A DNA stretch of 64,000 bases, from the NCBI RefSeq assembly GCF_900188435.1, contig NZ_FYFA01000002.1, positions 248,001-312,000 of the forward strand, read 5' to 3'. Positions 17,039 to 24,967 of the stretch are shown here, piece after piece. How positions within the stretch are numbered: position 1 is the first letter of the stretch; each line of letters starts with the position of its first letter. Under the pieces are notes generated by a model. That model searched no databases and was not told the DNA's origin. It was given only the letters and a program-made list of their open reading frames with translations. The stretch is from Marinobacter sp. es.048 (GTDB lineage: Bacteria; Pseudomonadota; Gammaproteobacteria; Pseudomonadales; Oleiphilaceae). Both the position numbers and the translations under genes were made by a program.

Positions 17039-17136
17039 GGCATGATCTCCTGCTCAAGGCTCTATCATGCCGGATTTTCCAGTTTTAAATGGACCTAAAT
17101 TCTGGGGTAGGGTCACTTATGACGGAGGACGAGGAA

Positions 17137-17267
17137 TTTAGCACTTTGTGTGAAATTCAGAATCCGATCTCTAATCTAGAATCTACTTTAAGTCTGTTTA
17201 GCACTTTGTGTGGAAATCGTACTGTAAACTATTGATGCGTCGATGCGGGAATTTAGTACTTTCTGTG
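17137..17267 (+). repeat. Three spaced 16-bp direct repeats, probable transposon end
   Basis: TTTAGCACTTTGTGTG occurs perfectly at 17137-17152 and 17197-17212, with a close copy TTTAGTACTTTCTGTG at 17252-17267. Start-to-start spacings are 60 and 55 bases. Three regularly spaced transposase-binding-type repeats in one orientation are the usual design of Tn7/TniA-like transposon ends, and a matching-class transposase fragment lies just left of the IS3 insertion. Confidence 0.7.
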
Positions 17268-17393
17268 GTCGTCCACCACTTACCGTTCCACAACCAGTAA
17301 GCTGAAAGCTTCCGCGTCATTGGGGCCTCAAAATAGCCAGTCACGAGCCTGAAAACTCCTCTTTATCGAACTGTGCCTGCCTGCTGCGCTCTG

Positions 17394-17888
17394 TCAAAGC
17401 CACAGCAGAACTAGCATCAATAAGACGCTAACCACGGAAGCGAATACAGTCCTGACCAGGTTCCATCTGACCCAGCGATGTTCGAAAGAGCGCCGTGCTG
17501 AGTCGAGCGTGAGTTCATCCATGTCGTCCGCATTCAACGCTTGCAAGGTGTTATTAAGTGGAACATTTATTCGAAAAGTTGTTAGTTGGACTCCAAGAAT
17601 ATAGGCGATCGCAGTGGCAACAACCAAGGTTGGCACTATGCCCTCGTGTTGCAGGACTGCCAGAATCGCCGCCGCCACTAAAGCAAAGACGGATCCTATC
17701 CATACAAGACCAAAGACAGGTTGACCGGCTTGGATCGCGCCGTCGATAGCTTGAAATGCGCGGATGAATTCCTTGTCCGTTAAATTTCCAATTCCTGGCA
17801 TGACGACCGATGCAAAGGAAAAAACAAACCCGGCCGTTAAGGCGCAAAGCAACGTAGCCACGATCATTACAAGCTCAAACACAGTCAT
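17394..17888 (-). CDS. DUF1772 integral membrane protein
   Basis: 164 aa with four predicted membrane segments (about 4-28, 58-82, 85-105, 140-164) and a central FRINVPLNNTLQAL stretch characteristic of the DUF1772/anthrone-oxygenase-like superfamily. No catalytic residues can be assigned. Its start overlaps the end of the upstream gene by four bases (ATGA), so the two small membrane proteins are co-translated. Neighbours on the same strand are a hydrolase and an NmrA-like reductase, suggesting a small accessory metabolic or stress cluster; the function is unknown. Confidence 0.75.
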   Translation of the reverse strand: MTVFELVMIVATLLCALTAGFVFSFASVVMPGIGNLTDKEFIRAFQAIDGAIQAGQPVFGLVWIGSVFALVAAAILAVLQHEGIVPTLVVATAIAYILGVQLTTFRINVPLNNTLQALNADDMDELTLDSARRSFEHRWVRWNLVRTVFASVVSVLLMLVLLWL

Positions 17889-18292
17889 GAGTTTCCCTCA
17901 CTCGAAACCGATCTCGCCAGCGTGAACGAGCTCGTTAAAAATACCCAACCAAATCCAAGAACTCCGACGTTCATGCCAAACGCCGTTTTCTCCGTTCCAT
18001 CTGAATGAACCATAGATCCGCCGTACAGATCTTGCATTGCAAATGCGGCAAGAAAGCCTCCGGTTACAAGCAGTGCAATTAGGCTGGCCTGCGCCCTACC
18101 ATTCTGGGAAAACCAGGTTAACCACAAAGCTACCGCGCCAAGGGACGAATTGGTGATTAGCTGCCAAACCTCATGCAGTTTTGCATGGGCCACCCAGGCG
18201 GGGTTGAAGACATGCGTATCGTTAATTTCCAGGTAAGGAACGACAACGGCATAGAGTCCGATTGATAACGTTAACAACAGTTTATCGAGCAT
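17885..18292 (-). CDS. Small four-helix membrane protein (possibly DUF6640)
   Basis: 135 aa from ATG 18292 (MLDKLLLTLSIGLYAVV). Four hydrophobic segments are visible. HVFNPAWVAHAKLHEVWQL resembles a family motif seen in DUF6640-type proteins, and a conserved-looking MQDLYGG follows. The longer open frame to 18481 only overlaps the coding part of the next gene and lacks a ribosome site. It pairs with the DUF1772 gene by a four-base overlap. I do not know its function. Confidence 0.65.
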   Translation of the reverse strand: MLDKLLLTLSIGLYAVVVPYLEINDTHVFNPAWVAHAKLHEVWQLITNSSLGAVALWLTWFSQNGRAQASLIALLVTGGFLAAFAMQDLYGGSMVHSDGTEKTAFGMNVGVLGFGWVFLTSSFTLARSVSSEGNS

Positions 18293-18305
18293 TTTAATGT
18301 CCAAT

Positions 18306-19142
18306 TTAAATAAAATGAGATGATGTATTATCAAGAAAATGCATGATTTTCTGAGTGACTTCGGGATTCTGAAGCAGCCGACTGTGGCCCCATCCGGCGG
18401 TTCGAAATATCTGGCTATTATCGAATGCCAGCGAGAGACTCTCGGACTCTGACACAGGTATTTCCTGGTCATCCTCGTCATGAATCAGAAGTACTGGCAC
18501 TTTCTCAACTTCGGCGATTAAGAGCAGATTTAACTCCTCAACCGGAATGCCAACGGTTTCTTCCATGGTCGTGATGAAGTGACTTTTGCTCCGCTTCCCG
18601 AGGTTAAGAAAACGAGCAAATCTATTCAGCACTCCTTCAATCGTTGCCGGGCTGGAGATAAGAACCATTCTTTCAAAGCTTTCGGTCAGCGCCTGAACAG
18701 AGACGAGAGCGGCTGCCCCAAGTGAATGGCCTATCGCAACATCAAAGCTGCTATCAAGGTATTCAATGGCTTCAAGTGATGCTTCGATAAACCGACCAGG
18801 ATGAGATCGAACCGCTCTCGATTCGCCGTGTCCCAGGGGTTGAATGGCGTAAACCGTGTATTCGAAGGGATTGATCTCTCTGATCAACCCCTCAAACTGC
18901 CCGACCCAGCCCGACCAGCCGTGTAAAAAGAGTATCTTCTTGTTGCCGTTTCCATATGAGCTGAGTCGAGCACCACTCGGCAGGGCTACGTGTTCAGAAA
19001 ACAGTTCCTGACAAGACAATCGTCGCTCCCGGGTGATTCGAGGGCTGGTCATCCACTCAACGGCTTTGCATGCCGCTCGACCTGGAAGAATCGAACTGTA
19101 TGCGCCAAAACCAGTTTGAAACAGATTCAGAGAAATATTCAT
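18306..19142 (-). CDS. Alpha/beta hydrolase
   Basis: 278 aa. LFLHGWSGWVGQF gives the oxyanion-hole HG, VAIGHSLGAAALVS is the nucleophile elbow (GHSLG), LLIHDEDDQEIP provides the acid Asp, and GWGHSRLLQNPEV supplies the histidine, so the triad is complete. Substrate cannot be read. ATG 19142 is chosen because an AGGGGA site precedes it; the longer open frame overlaps the upstream gene. It sits downstream of an NmrA-like gene and upstream of two membrane proteins on the same strand, plausibly one operon. Confidence 0.88.
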   Translation of the reverse strand: MNISLNLFQTGFGAYSSILPGRAACKAVEWMTSPRITRERRLSCQELFSEHVALPSGARLSSYGNGNKKILFLHGWSGWVGQFEGLIREINPFEYTVYAIQPLGHGESRAVRSHPGRFIEASLEAIEYLDSSFDVAIGHSLGAAALVSVQALTESFERMVLISSPATIEGVLNRFARFLNLGKRSKSHFITTMEETVGIPVEELNLLLIAEVEKVPVLLIHDEDDQEIPVSESESLSLAFDNSQIFRTAGWGHSRLLQNPEVTQKIMHFLDNTSSHFI

Positions 19143-19173
19143 CGTTTGTCCCCTGCGGATGATTGAATCGTTC

Positions 19174-20016
19174 CTAGTGGCTTTCCCAGAGTCCCGTGGC
19201 TGCCGTTTCCCGCGCGTAGTCTGCGAAGTCCTTGGCAGGTCGACCGAGCGCTTTTTCAACGCCATCGGTCACATGCGCGTTGCGGCCGTCGAGGACCGTT
19301 GCGAATAGATAATCCAGCATCCAGACCACATCCTGGGGCGCACCAGAATTCTCAATCTCGGCGATGAAGTCCGTGTGGGGTACGTCGATGAAGGCAATTT
19401 CGCGTCCGGTCACTTGGGATAGGTCGTTGGCCACGTCCGCAAAGGTCATCAGTCTTGGCCCTGTCACCTCATAGATGCGGCCGTTGTGGTGATCCTCCGT
19501 CAAGGCGGCAACCGCAACGTCTGCGATGTCATCGACATCCACGAAAGGTTCGACCTGATTGCCCGCAGGCAGCGTGATGGCACCGTTCAAGACCATGTCG
19601 ATGAAAGCGCCCTCAGAGAAGTTCTGGTTAAACCAGCTTGCCCTCACGATTGTCCATTCAAGACCAGAGTGCTTAACAATGTCTTCGCAGGCCTGAGCCT
19701 CGGCCTCGCCACGGCCTGATAGCAGAACGAGTCGCTTTACTCCGAGGCGCTTCGCGAGATCAGTAAACGCCTGAATAGCGTCAGTGGCACCGGGCATTGC
19801 CAGGTCTGGAGAGTAGGTGATGTAGGCTGAGGTGACACCCGAGAGACATGCCTCCCAGTTATTCTCGTTGTTCCAGTCAAAAGACGGGATAGCTGAGCGG
19901 GACCCCACTCGCACTTCATAACCGCAGTCTTTCAACTGCTCAACAACGCGCTTACCGGTCTTTCCGGTACCGCCGACGACAAGAATGGATTGACGTGTTT
20001 GATTGGATGTTTTCAT
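19174..20016 (-). CDS. NmrA-like NAD(P)-binding reductase/regulator
   Basis: 280 aa with a Rossmann N-terminus ILVVGGTGKTGKRVVEQL (GGTGKTG dinucleotide motif, residues 14-20), VKRLVLLSGRGE, and WTIVRASWFNQNF in place of the usual SDR YxxxK, which marks the atypical NmrA/ytfG group. Members act as NAD(P)H:quinone-type reductases or redox-sensing regulators. It is the first gene after the AraC regulator on the same strand and likely starts the operon that continues into the hydrolase. The AGGAGC site precedes the ATG. Confidence 0.85.
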   Translation of the reverse strand: MKTSNQTRQSILVVGGTGKTGKRVVEQLKDCGYEVRVGSRSAIPSFDWNNENNWEACLSGVTSAYITYSPDLAMPGATDAIQAFTDLAKRLGVKRLVLLSGRGEAEAQACEDIVKHSGLEWTIVRASWFNQNFSEGAFIDMVLNGAITLPAGNQVEPFVDVDDIADVAVAALTEDHHNGRIYEVTGPRLMTFADVANDLSQVTGREIAFIDVPHTDFIAEIENSGAPQDVVWMLDYLFATVLDGRNAHVTDGVEKALGRPAKDFADYARETAATGLWESH

Positions 20017-20121
20017 TGACTTGCTCCTTTTGATTTAAGTGCAAGTCAATTTTCCTGAAACAAAGTCTCTGGTTATTGCTCCTGCGTGCCAGAGTTTGTG
20101 CAGCTGGCGACAACTTACAGC

Positions 20122-21123
20122 TCAGCGAGTCGAGAGTCGATAGGATCGAGGTGTCTGGCCCGCCCAACGCTTAAATGCCCGGGTAAAGGCACTCTGCTCC
20201 GCGAATCCTGTCAGGAAGGCCACCTCGGCAAGACTGTAATCTGTCTCCCTAAGCAACCGTTGAGCGAGATCCTTTTGCGTCATGTCTACCACGTTTTGAT
20301 AAGAATACCCCTGCTCCGACAATCGCCTCTGCAAGGTCCGGGCACCCATTTTCAGTTCGGACGCAACGCGTGAGAGTCTGGGGACACCCTCGCTGAGCAC
20401 GTTCGCAACGGCACGCCTCACTTGTTGTTTAAGGTCGTTATCTACTTTCAGGGAATTCAATTGTTGTTCGAGATGTTGGTCAAAAAACCGGGCGATAGAT
20501 TCGTCACCCAATTTATTGGGAATGTCGATGCTTTCTCTACTCACAAGTACTGCATCTCGTCCCGATTCAAAAACCACTGGGCAACCAAAATGAGTTTCGT
20601 AAACAGCGGTGTCGCCTCTAGCCGAATGTTTGAAATAGATGGCCAGAGGCATGAAGTTTGAGGAACTGACCTCTTTGCTGATGGTATCCACTGCAGACAT
20701 GCTGGCCTCATTGGAGACCACCATGCCAAGGCTATTATCTCCTGCTTTTTCAAGGTTGAAGAAGAATCCTTTGGCTGTTTCCTCAAGCGAATAGGTTTCT
20801 GCGCTGCCCAGAACGTGGCCGTATCGCTCTGCCCTTGTATAAGAACCCCGCAAGGTCGGCGCGGATTTCCAGGCCAGACCAAAAGCGCCGTACTCATCAC
20901 TTCGCATGGCAGAGCCGATCTTCAGCGGTAATAAAAGACCATCGGGATCTCGATCAACCAAAGCTGCAAAAAAATCATAAAACTCCGATGAAGACACCAT
21001 CCGAGTGGGATCGATGGGACCTTCCGCGGGGAGTCCAAGTCCTTCCATCAGATCCCGCGTTTCGACACCGGGGGTTGCCTGACTGACGACCTTATAAACG
21101 TACAGTGACGTAATTTGAGCCAT
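20122..21123 (-). CDS. AraC-family transcriptional regulator (OruR/ArgR-like N-domain)
   Basis: 333 aa. The first 200 residues form the PF12625-type ligand domain (LMEGLGLPAEGPIDPTRMV, SAPTLRGSYTRAERYGHVL). The C-terminus is a double helix-turn-helix: VASELKMGARTLQRRLSEQG and LAEVAFLTGFAEQSAFTRAFKRWAGQTP, the second being a textbook AraC signature. It lies 105 bases upstream of the NmrA-like gene and points the same way, so it most likely controls that cluster. The inducer is unknown. Confidence 0.9.
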   Translation of the reverse strand: MAQITSLYVYKVVSQATPGVETRDLMEGLGLPAEGPIDPTRMVSSSEFYDFFAALVDRDPDGLLLPLKIGSAMRSDEYGAFGLAWKSAPTLRGSYTRAERYGHVLGSAETYSLEETAKGFFFNLEKAGDNSLGMVVSNEASMSAVDTISKEVSSSNFMPLAIYFKHSARGDTAVYETHFGCPVVFESGRDAVLVSRESIDIPNKLGDESIARFFDQHLEQQLNSLKVDNDLKQQVRRAVANVLSEGVPRLSRVASELKMGARTLQRRLSEQGYSYQNVVDMTQKDLAQRLLRETDYSLAEVAFLTGFAEQSAFTRAFKRWAGQTPRSYRLSTR

Positions 21124-21386
21124 GACAATACTGATAATCTACGTTGGACCAATTGTGCAACCTATTAATTAAGTCGGGCATGAAGATGGCAGCATTGGCC
21201 ACAACCGGCATGTTAGAGGTCTTGTGAAAGACTATGGAGATTCTATTGCTGGCGTTTTATTGACCCGGACCGACTGATAATGCCCAGAAAATAAGAGACA
21301 TTAATGTCCGCTTTTGTTTAAAACCTTTCGGACGCAAAGTTTTTAAAGGCACTCTCCTATGTTCTCCGAATCTGATTAATATCAGC
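21124..21386. other. Interval between the AraC gene and the recombinase remnant
   Basis: No gene seen. It should contain the promoter of the AraC gene; I see no convincing terminator or repeats. Confidence 0.4.
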
Positions 21387-22012
21387 CTAGTGAAACTCTA
21401 CGCCTTCTAAAAGATGCGCTCCATCGAACGTGAGCACATTCGTGTGCACCTCCGTGGATTCGACACTACGGTGACCGAGGAGTTGGCTCACAAACTTCAG
21501 AGGTCGCCCGTGCAGCAGCAGGTGCACCGTAAAACTGTGTCGAAAGGTGTGGCACCCGATCTTGAACGGCGGCTCTCCCCCAACCTACTCTATTAAGCGA
21601 TCTATGTTCGCACTGACCGCCGACGGGTGATCGGAAAGATCCGCTCGTCCTTCCGAAACTTCCCCATCCACAGATAGCTCTGGATCCGGATCTGAAAATC
21701 CCGATCGAGTATCGGGATAAAACGATTTGGCGAGCGTTGCAGGCTGCGCTTGCTCGGCCGCCCTCCCTCTCGCTTGAGCGTCTTGAGGACCACTCCGAAG
21801 TCGTAGCCGTCGTCGTGGAAGCTCGCCGGCGTGATGGCCAGCACCTCGGAGACCCGGGCCCCGTTGCACCACATCAGATCCAGGATGAGCCGGTGCATGG
21901 GATGGGTCTCGGCCTCCAAGAGTGTCAGCACCTCGGGCTTGAGCAGGTACTTCGGCATGGTGTCGAGGGTCTCCAGCAACAAAGGCCGCTTGTCGATGAG
22001 TCGGTCCCAATC
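21387..22012 (-). pseudogene. Decayed tyrosine recombinase (integrase)
   Basis: Reading leftward, KRPLLLETLDTMPKYLLKPE and LMWCNGARVSEVLAITPASF (first catalytic Arg) lie in one frame. The frame shifts near 21610, continues as ANIDRLIE, meets an in-frame TAG at 21583-21585, then runs VGGEPPFKIGCHTFRHSF (HxxR), QLLGHRSVESTEV and ends HLLEGVEFH. The catalytic tyrosine position reads TEVHTNV, so Tyr is replaced by His. Frameshift, nonsense codon and active-site loss together mean a dead gene. It resembles integrases of transposons or plasmid-like elements and probably mobilised part of this region once. Confidence 0.8.
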
Positions 22013-22114
22013 GATGGTTCACCTCGGTGATCGGGAACAACACCGGGGGGCGCTCCTGAAACCCGTGCGAACGCGCATTTCGTGACGGGCGCGAAAATGA
22101 CCGCAAGCTGGTGA

Positions 22115-22264
22115 TGGAATTTGACACTTCCCATCCGGGGTTCTGTCAATTATGGCGTGGAATTAAAGGCCCGGCTAGGCGCCCTCTTCCGACTCCTTAG
22201 GTATGGCAAGCGCCGGGAAAACCGCAAGAAACGGGGCCGGTTGAGGAACTACTTGGATTTATAA
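22115..22264 (+). other. Short basic reading-frame fragment of unknown origin
   Basis: An open stretch of 49 codons after an in-frame stop encodes a strongly basic tail (GKRRENRKKRGRLRNYLDL then stop). There is no start codon with a ribosome site. It may be the relic of a mobile-element gene, since it lies beside the broken integrase. The rest of 22028-22396 shows nothing I can name. Confidence 0.25.
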
Positions 22265-22396
22265 AGACTTCTGTTTTGGCCGCAACGGTAACTAGATTCC
22301 GCGCCTTTAGGGCTTTCGCTGGATATTCAGGAGGCGTCGAGGCCTCCAGTCAATCATGGGGGCTTCTGCGCTGCGGTGAGTTGCTGCCATTGGGCG

Positions 22397-23356
22397 TCAG
22401 TGGAGATCACAATTGTGATCCTGATGGCGGTTATGATTGACGACGTCCATCCAATGCTCAAGAAACAGCTCACGCGCCCTATTAGCTCTGCCGTATGAAC
22501 GGGTGATGGTGCAGACCTCTAACGAATAATGCCTGGTTTCGGGCATCAGAGCGCGCAAATCTCCCGCCTCCACGTAGTGCTGAACGTAAGTGTCTGGCAT
22601 GAACCCGATGTAAGCACCAGAAAGGATCATCGCGAGTCGGGCTTCATAGAAATAGGAAATCGCTGCCTTGTTCATATCCGCCAATTGAGCACCCACCTGG
22701 GGACTGGTGTGAATCCCGGCGTGAACAACTTTACTGGAGAGAACCTGATCCAGCAGCTCTGGCGATGGCTTTGCGTTGAAAAGCTGATGGGTGCGACTGC
22801 AGTAAAGGTGGCAGTCGTCAGCGTACAGGGTGCGATAATCCAGCCCGGTAAGCGGGCGATGATAAGGAATCACGCCAATGTCGGCTTTGTCGTTGAGGAC
22901 CATCCGTTCAATATCGCTGAGTGATCTCACGTCCAGCAGCACATTAACGTCTGGCGCTGCTTCCGAGAATCGAGCAATCGCCTCCGAAAGCCCGGATTGG
23001 GGGTCCATGCAAATGGCATCACTGGCAATAATACGCAGCTCGCCGGTAAGGCTTACGTGCAGAGCATTCACCCCTGAACGGAAGCCTTCGAGAGCCGACA
23101 GGAGCGTCTTCATTAATTCATAGACTTCAGCGCCTTCTTCTGTCAACGAAAACCCGCCCCGGCCTCGCGAACAAAGCTTTAGATTCAGTCGCTCTTCCAG
23201 GTTCGAGATGTGAGTACTGATGGTTGAGCGGCCTATGCTCAACTCACTTTCAGCCGCAGAAAAACCACCGTTTTCCACAACAGCCTCGAATACTTTTAGA
23301 AGGCGGATCTCGTAATCACCGACTTGCCCTAGCTTTATTTTCAGATTCTTTTTCAT
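22397..23356 (-). CDS. LysR-family regulator, divergent from gabDT
   Basis: 319 aa from ATG 23356. The N-terminal winged helix reads LLKVFEAVVENGGFSAAESELSIGRSTISTHISNLEERL, followed by a LysR effector domain (TGELRIIASDAICMDPQSGL). An upstream in-frame TTG at 23386 preceded by a G-rich stretch is an alternative start, since no clear ribosome site precedes 23356. The gene faces away from gabD with about 116 bases between, the standard arrangement for a LysR activator of its neighbour, so it probably senses GABA, a lactam or succinate semialdehyde. Confidence 0.88.
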   Translation of the reverse strand: MKKNLKIKLGQVGDYEIRLLKVFEAVVENGGFSAAESELSIGRSTISTHISNLEERLNLKLCSRGRGGFSLTEEGAEVYELMKTLLSALEGFRSGVNALHVSLTGELRIIASDAICMDPQSGLSEAIARFSEAAPDVNVLLDVRSLSDIERMVLNDKADIGVIPYHRPLTGLDYRTLYADDCHLYCSRTHQLFNAKPSPELLDQVLSSKVVHAGIHTSPQVGAQLADMNKAAISYFYEARLAMILSGAYIGFMPDTYVQHYVEAGDLRALMPETRHYSLEVCTITRSYGRANRARELFLEHWMDVVNHNRHQDHNCDLH

Positions 23357-23369
23357 TGTTTGATAAACA
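23357..23369. promoter_or_regulatory. Palindrome TGTTTgatAAACA in the LysR/gabD intergenic region
   Basis: A perfect 5-bp inverted repeat with a 3-base spacer immediately upstream of the regulator start. It could be part of an autoregulatory LysR site. It is short, so this is tentative. Confidence 0.3.
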
Positions 23370-23472
23370 TCAACGTATACCCCCAATCATTCATATTTAT
23401 CACACAAACACTCCGAGATACCATCCCTTCAACTGATTAAGCCACTTTGTCCAGGACGTTTTGGAGCCCTTT

Positions 23473-24936
23473 ATGACGTTAAATCTCAACCAACCAACTT
23501 TGTTTCGGGATCGTGCCTTTATTGATGGACAGTGGGTCCAGGATGCCAAAGCCCGAACATTTCCGGTATTCAATCCCAGCACCGGCGCTAACTTGGCTTC
23601 TGTTCCTGATCTGGGACCAGAGGAAACCCGAGCCGCCATCGACGCTGCTGAAAAAGCATTGAAATCCTGGCAAGCCCTGACCGCAAAGGAGCGTGCTGCC
23701 TGCCTGCGTAACTGGTTCAACCTTATTGTTACGCATCAGGATGACCTTGCCAGCATCATGACCAGCGAACAGGGCAAACCCTTTGCAGAGGCCAAGGGCG
23801 AAGTCGCCTACGGGGCGTCCTTTGTTGAGTGGTTTGCGGAAGAAGCCAAACGCATTTATGGCGACGTTATTCCCGCCCACGGCCCGGATAAGCGGCTGGT
23901 GACCATCAAGCAACCGATTGGTGTCGTTGCGGCAATCACACCCTGGAATTTCCCTATTGCCATGATTACCCGGAAAGTTGCCCCGGCGCTGGCAGCGGGA
24001 TGCACGGTTGTGATCAAGCCGGGTGAAGATACCCCCCTGTGTGCGCTGGCGCTGGCAGAACTGAGCCAACAGGCCGGCATTCCTGCAGGCGTTTTGAATG
24101 TGATTACAACGCTGCAGGCGCCAGAGGTTGGCCGCACTCTGTGCGAGGACTCCAGGGTACGCAAGCTGTCCTTCACGGGCTCAACACCGGTGGGCAAATT
24201 ACTGATGCGTCAGTGCGCCGATACGGTGAAGAAGGTCTCTTTGGAATTGGGGGGGAATGCGCCGTTTATTGTTTTTGACGATGCCGACGTGGATGCGGCC
24301 ATCTCCGGCTTGATGGCTTCCAAGTTCCGCAATGCGGGCCAGACCTGCGTGTGCACCAACCGCATTCTGGTTCAGGATGGCGTACACGACATTTTCGTTG
24401 AAAAGCTGAATGTGGCCATCCGGAATCTGAAAGTCGGCGATGGGTTCGGCGAAGCCGTGACCATCGGCCCTCTGATTAACGATAAGGCGGCAAACAAAGT
24501 CCTCGGCCTTGTTGAGGATGCGCTCACCCATGGCGCCCGGGTCACTCAGCAGCAGGACGTCGGGATGCTGGACAATCCGAACTTCTATCCACCTACTGTG
24601 TTGACCGGCGTAACCGCAAGTATGCGCATTGCGCAGGAAGAGATTTTTGGCCCGGTGGCCACGATATTCCGCTTTACTGAGGAGGCAGAGGCAGTCGCAT
24701 TGGCGAATGACACGCCATTTGGCCTTGCTGCTTATTTCTACAGCCGGGATATCGGCCGGGTATGGCGTGTGGCTGAGGCTCTTGAGTACGGCATGGTTGG
24801 GATTAATGAAGGGCTGATTTCTACGGAAGTTGCGCCTTTTGGGGGCATCAAGGAGTCGGGCATCGGCCGCGAAGGTTCCCGCTATGGCATCGATGACTTT
24901 GTCGAAATCAAATACCTGTGTATGGGCGGCCTTTGA
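23473..24936 (+). CDS. gabD: Succinate-semialdehyde dehydrogenase (NADP+)
   Basis: 487 aa aldehyde dehydrogenase that oxidises succinate semialdehyde to succinate, the last step of GABA breakdown. Signatures: ITPWNFPIAMITRK (cofactor and oxyanion Asn), VSLELGGNAPF (general base E258) and FRNAGQTCVC (nucleophile C292, with the nearby second Cys seen in GabD proteins). ATG 23473 is chosen because GGAG lies 6 bases upstream; the open frame extends to a TTG at 23461. gabT follows after 31 bases. Length and motifs match E. coli GabD. Confidence 0.95.
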   Translation: MTLNLNQPTLFRDRAFIDGQWVQDAKARTFPVFNPSTGANLASVPDLGPEETRAAIDAAEKALKSWQALTAKERAACLRNWFNLIVTHQDDLASIMTSEQGKPFAEAKGEVAYGASFVEWFAEEAKRIYGDVIPAHGPDKRLVTIKQPIGVVAAITPWNFPIAMITRKVAPALAAGCTVVIKPGEDTPLCALALAELSQQAGIPAGVLNVITTLQAPEVGRTLCEDSRVRKLSFTGSTPVGKLLMRQCADTVKKVSLELGGNAPFIVFDDADVDAAISGLMASKFRNAGQTCVCTNRILVQDGVHDIFVEKLNVAIRNLKVGDGFGEAVTIGPLINDKAANKVLGLVEDALTHGARVTQQQDVGMLDNPNFYPPTVLTGVTASMRIAQEEIFGPVATIFRFTEEAEAVALANDTPFGLAAYFYSRDIGRVWRVAEALEYGMVGINEGLISTEVAPFGGIKESGIGREGSRYGIDDFVEIKYLCMGGL

Positions 24937-24967
24937 ACGCTGCTACTGTCTGATAAGGAAAAAGTTG

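Larger units (their letters stand above)
15881..17115 (-). mobile_element. IS3-family insertion sequence
   Basis: Terminal inverted repeats are readable: TGACCCTGACCCCGAATTAG at the left end (15881) and the reverse complement TGACCCTACCCCAGAATTTA at the right end (17115), both continuing into AGGTCCA. orfA and orfB lie inside with a slippery sequence between them. No obvious target duplication flanks it. It is inserted between the truncated transposase and the direct repeats. Confidence 0.88.

Noticed and set aside
15871..17125. Target-site duplication around the IS3 element
   Set aside because: Flanks GGTTAC on the left and CTTATG on the right share only a shifted TTA; no direct repeat at the exact junctions.
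17137..17267. CRISPR-like array
   Set aside because: Only three 16-base repeats with 39-44-base gaps, one imperfect, no cas genes; fits a transposon end better.
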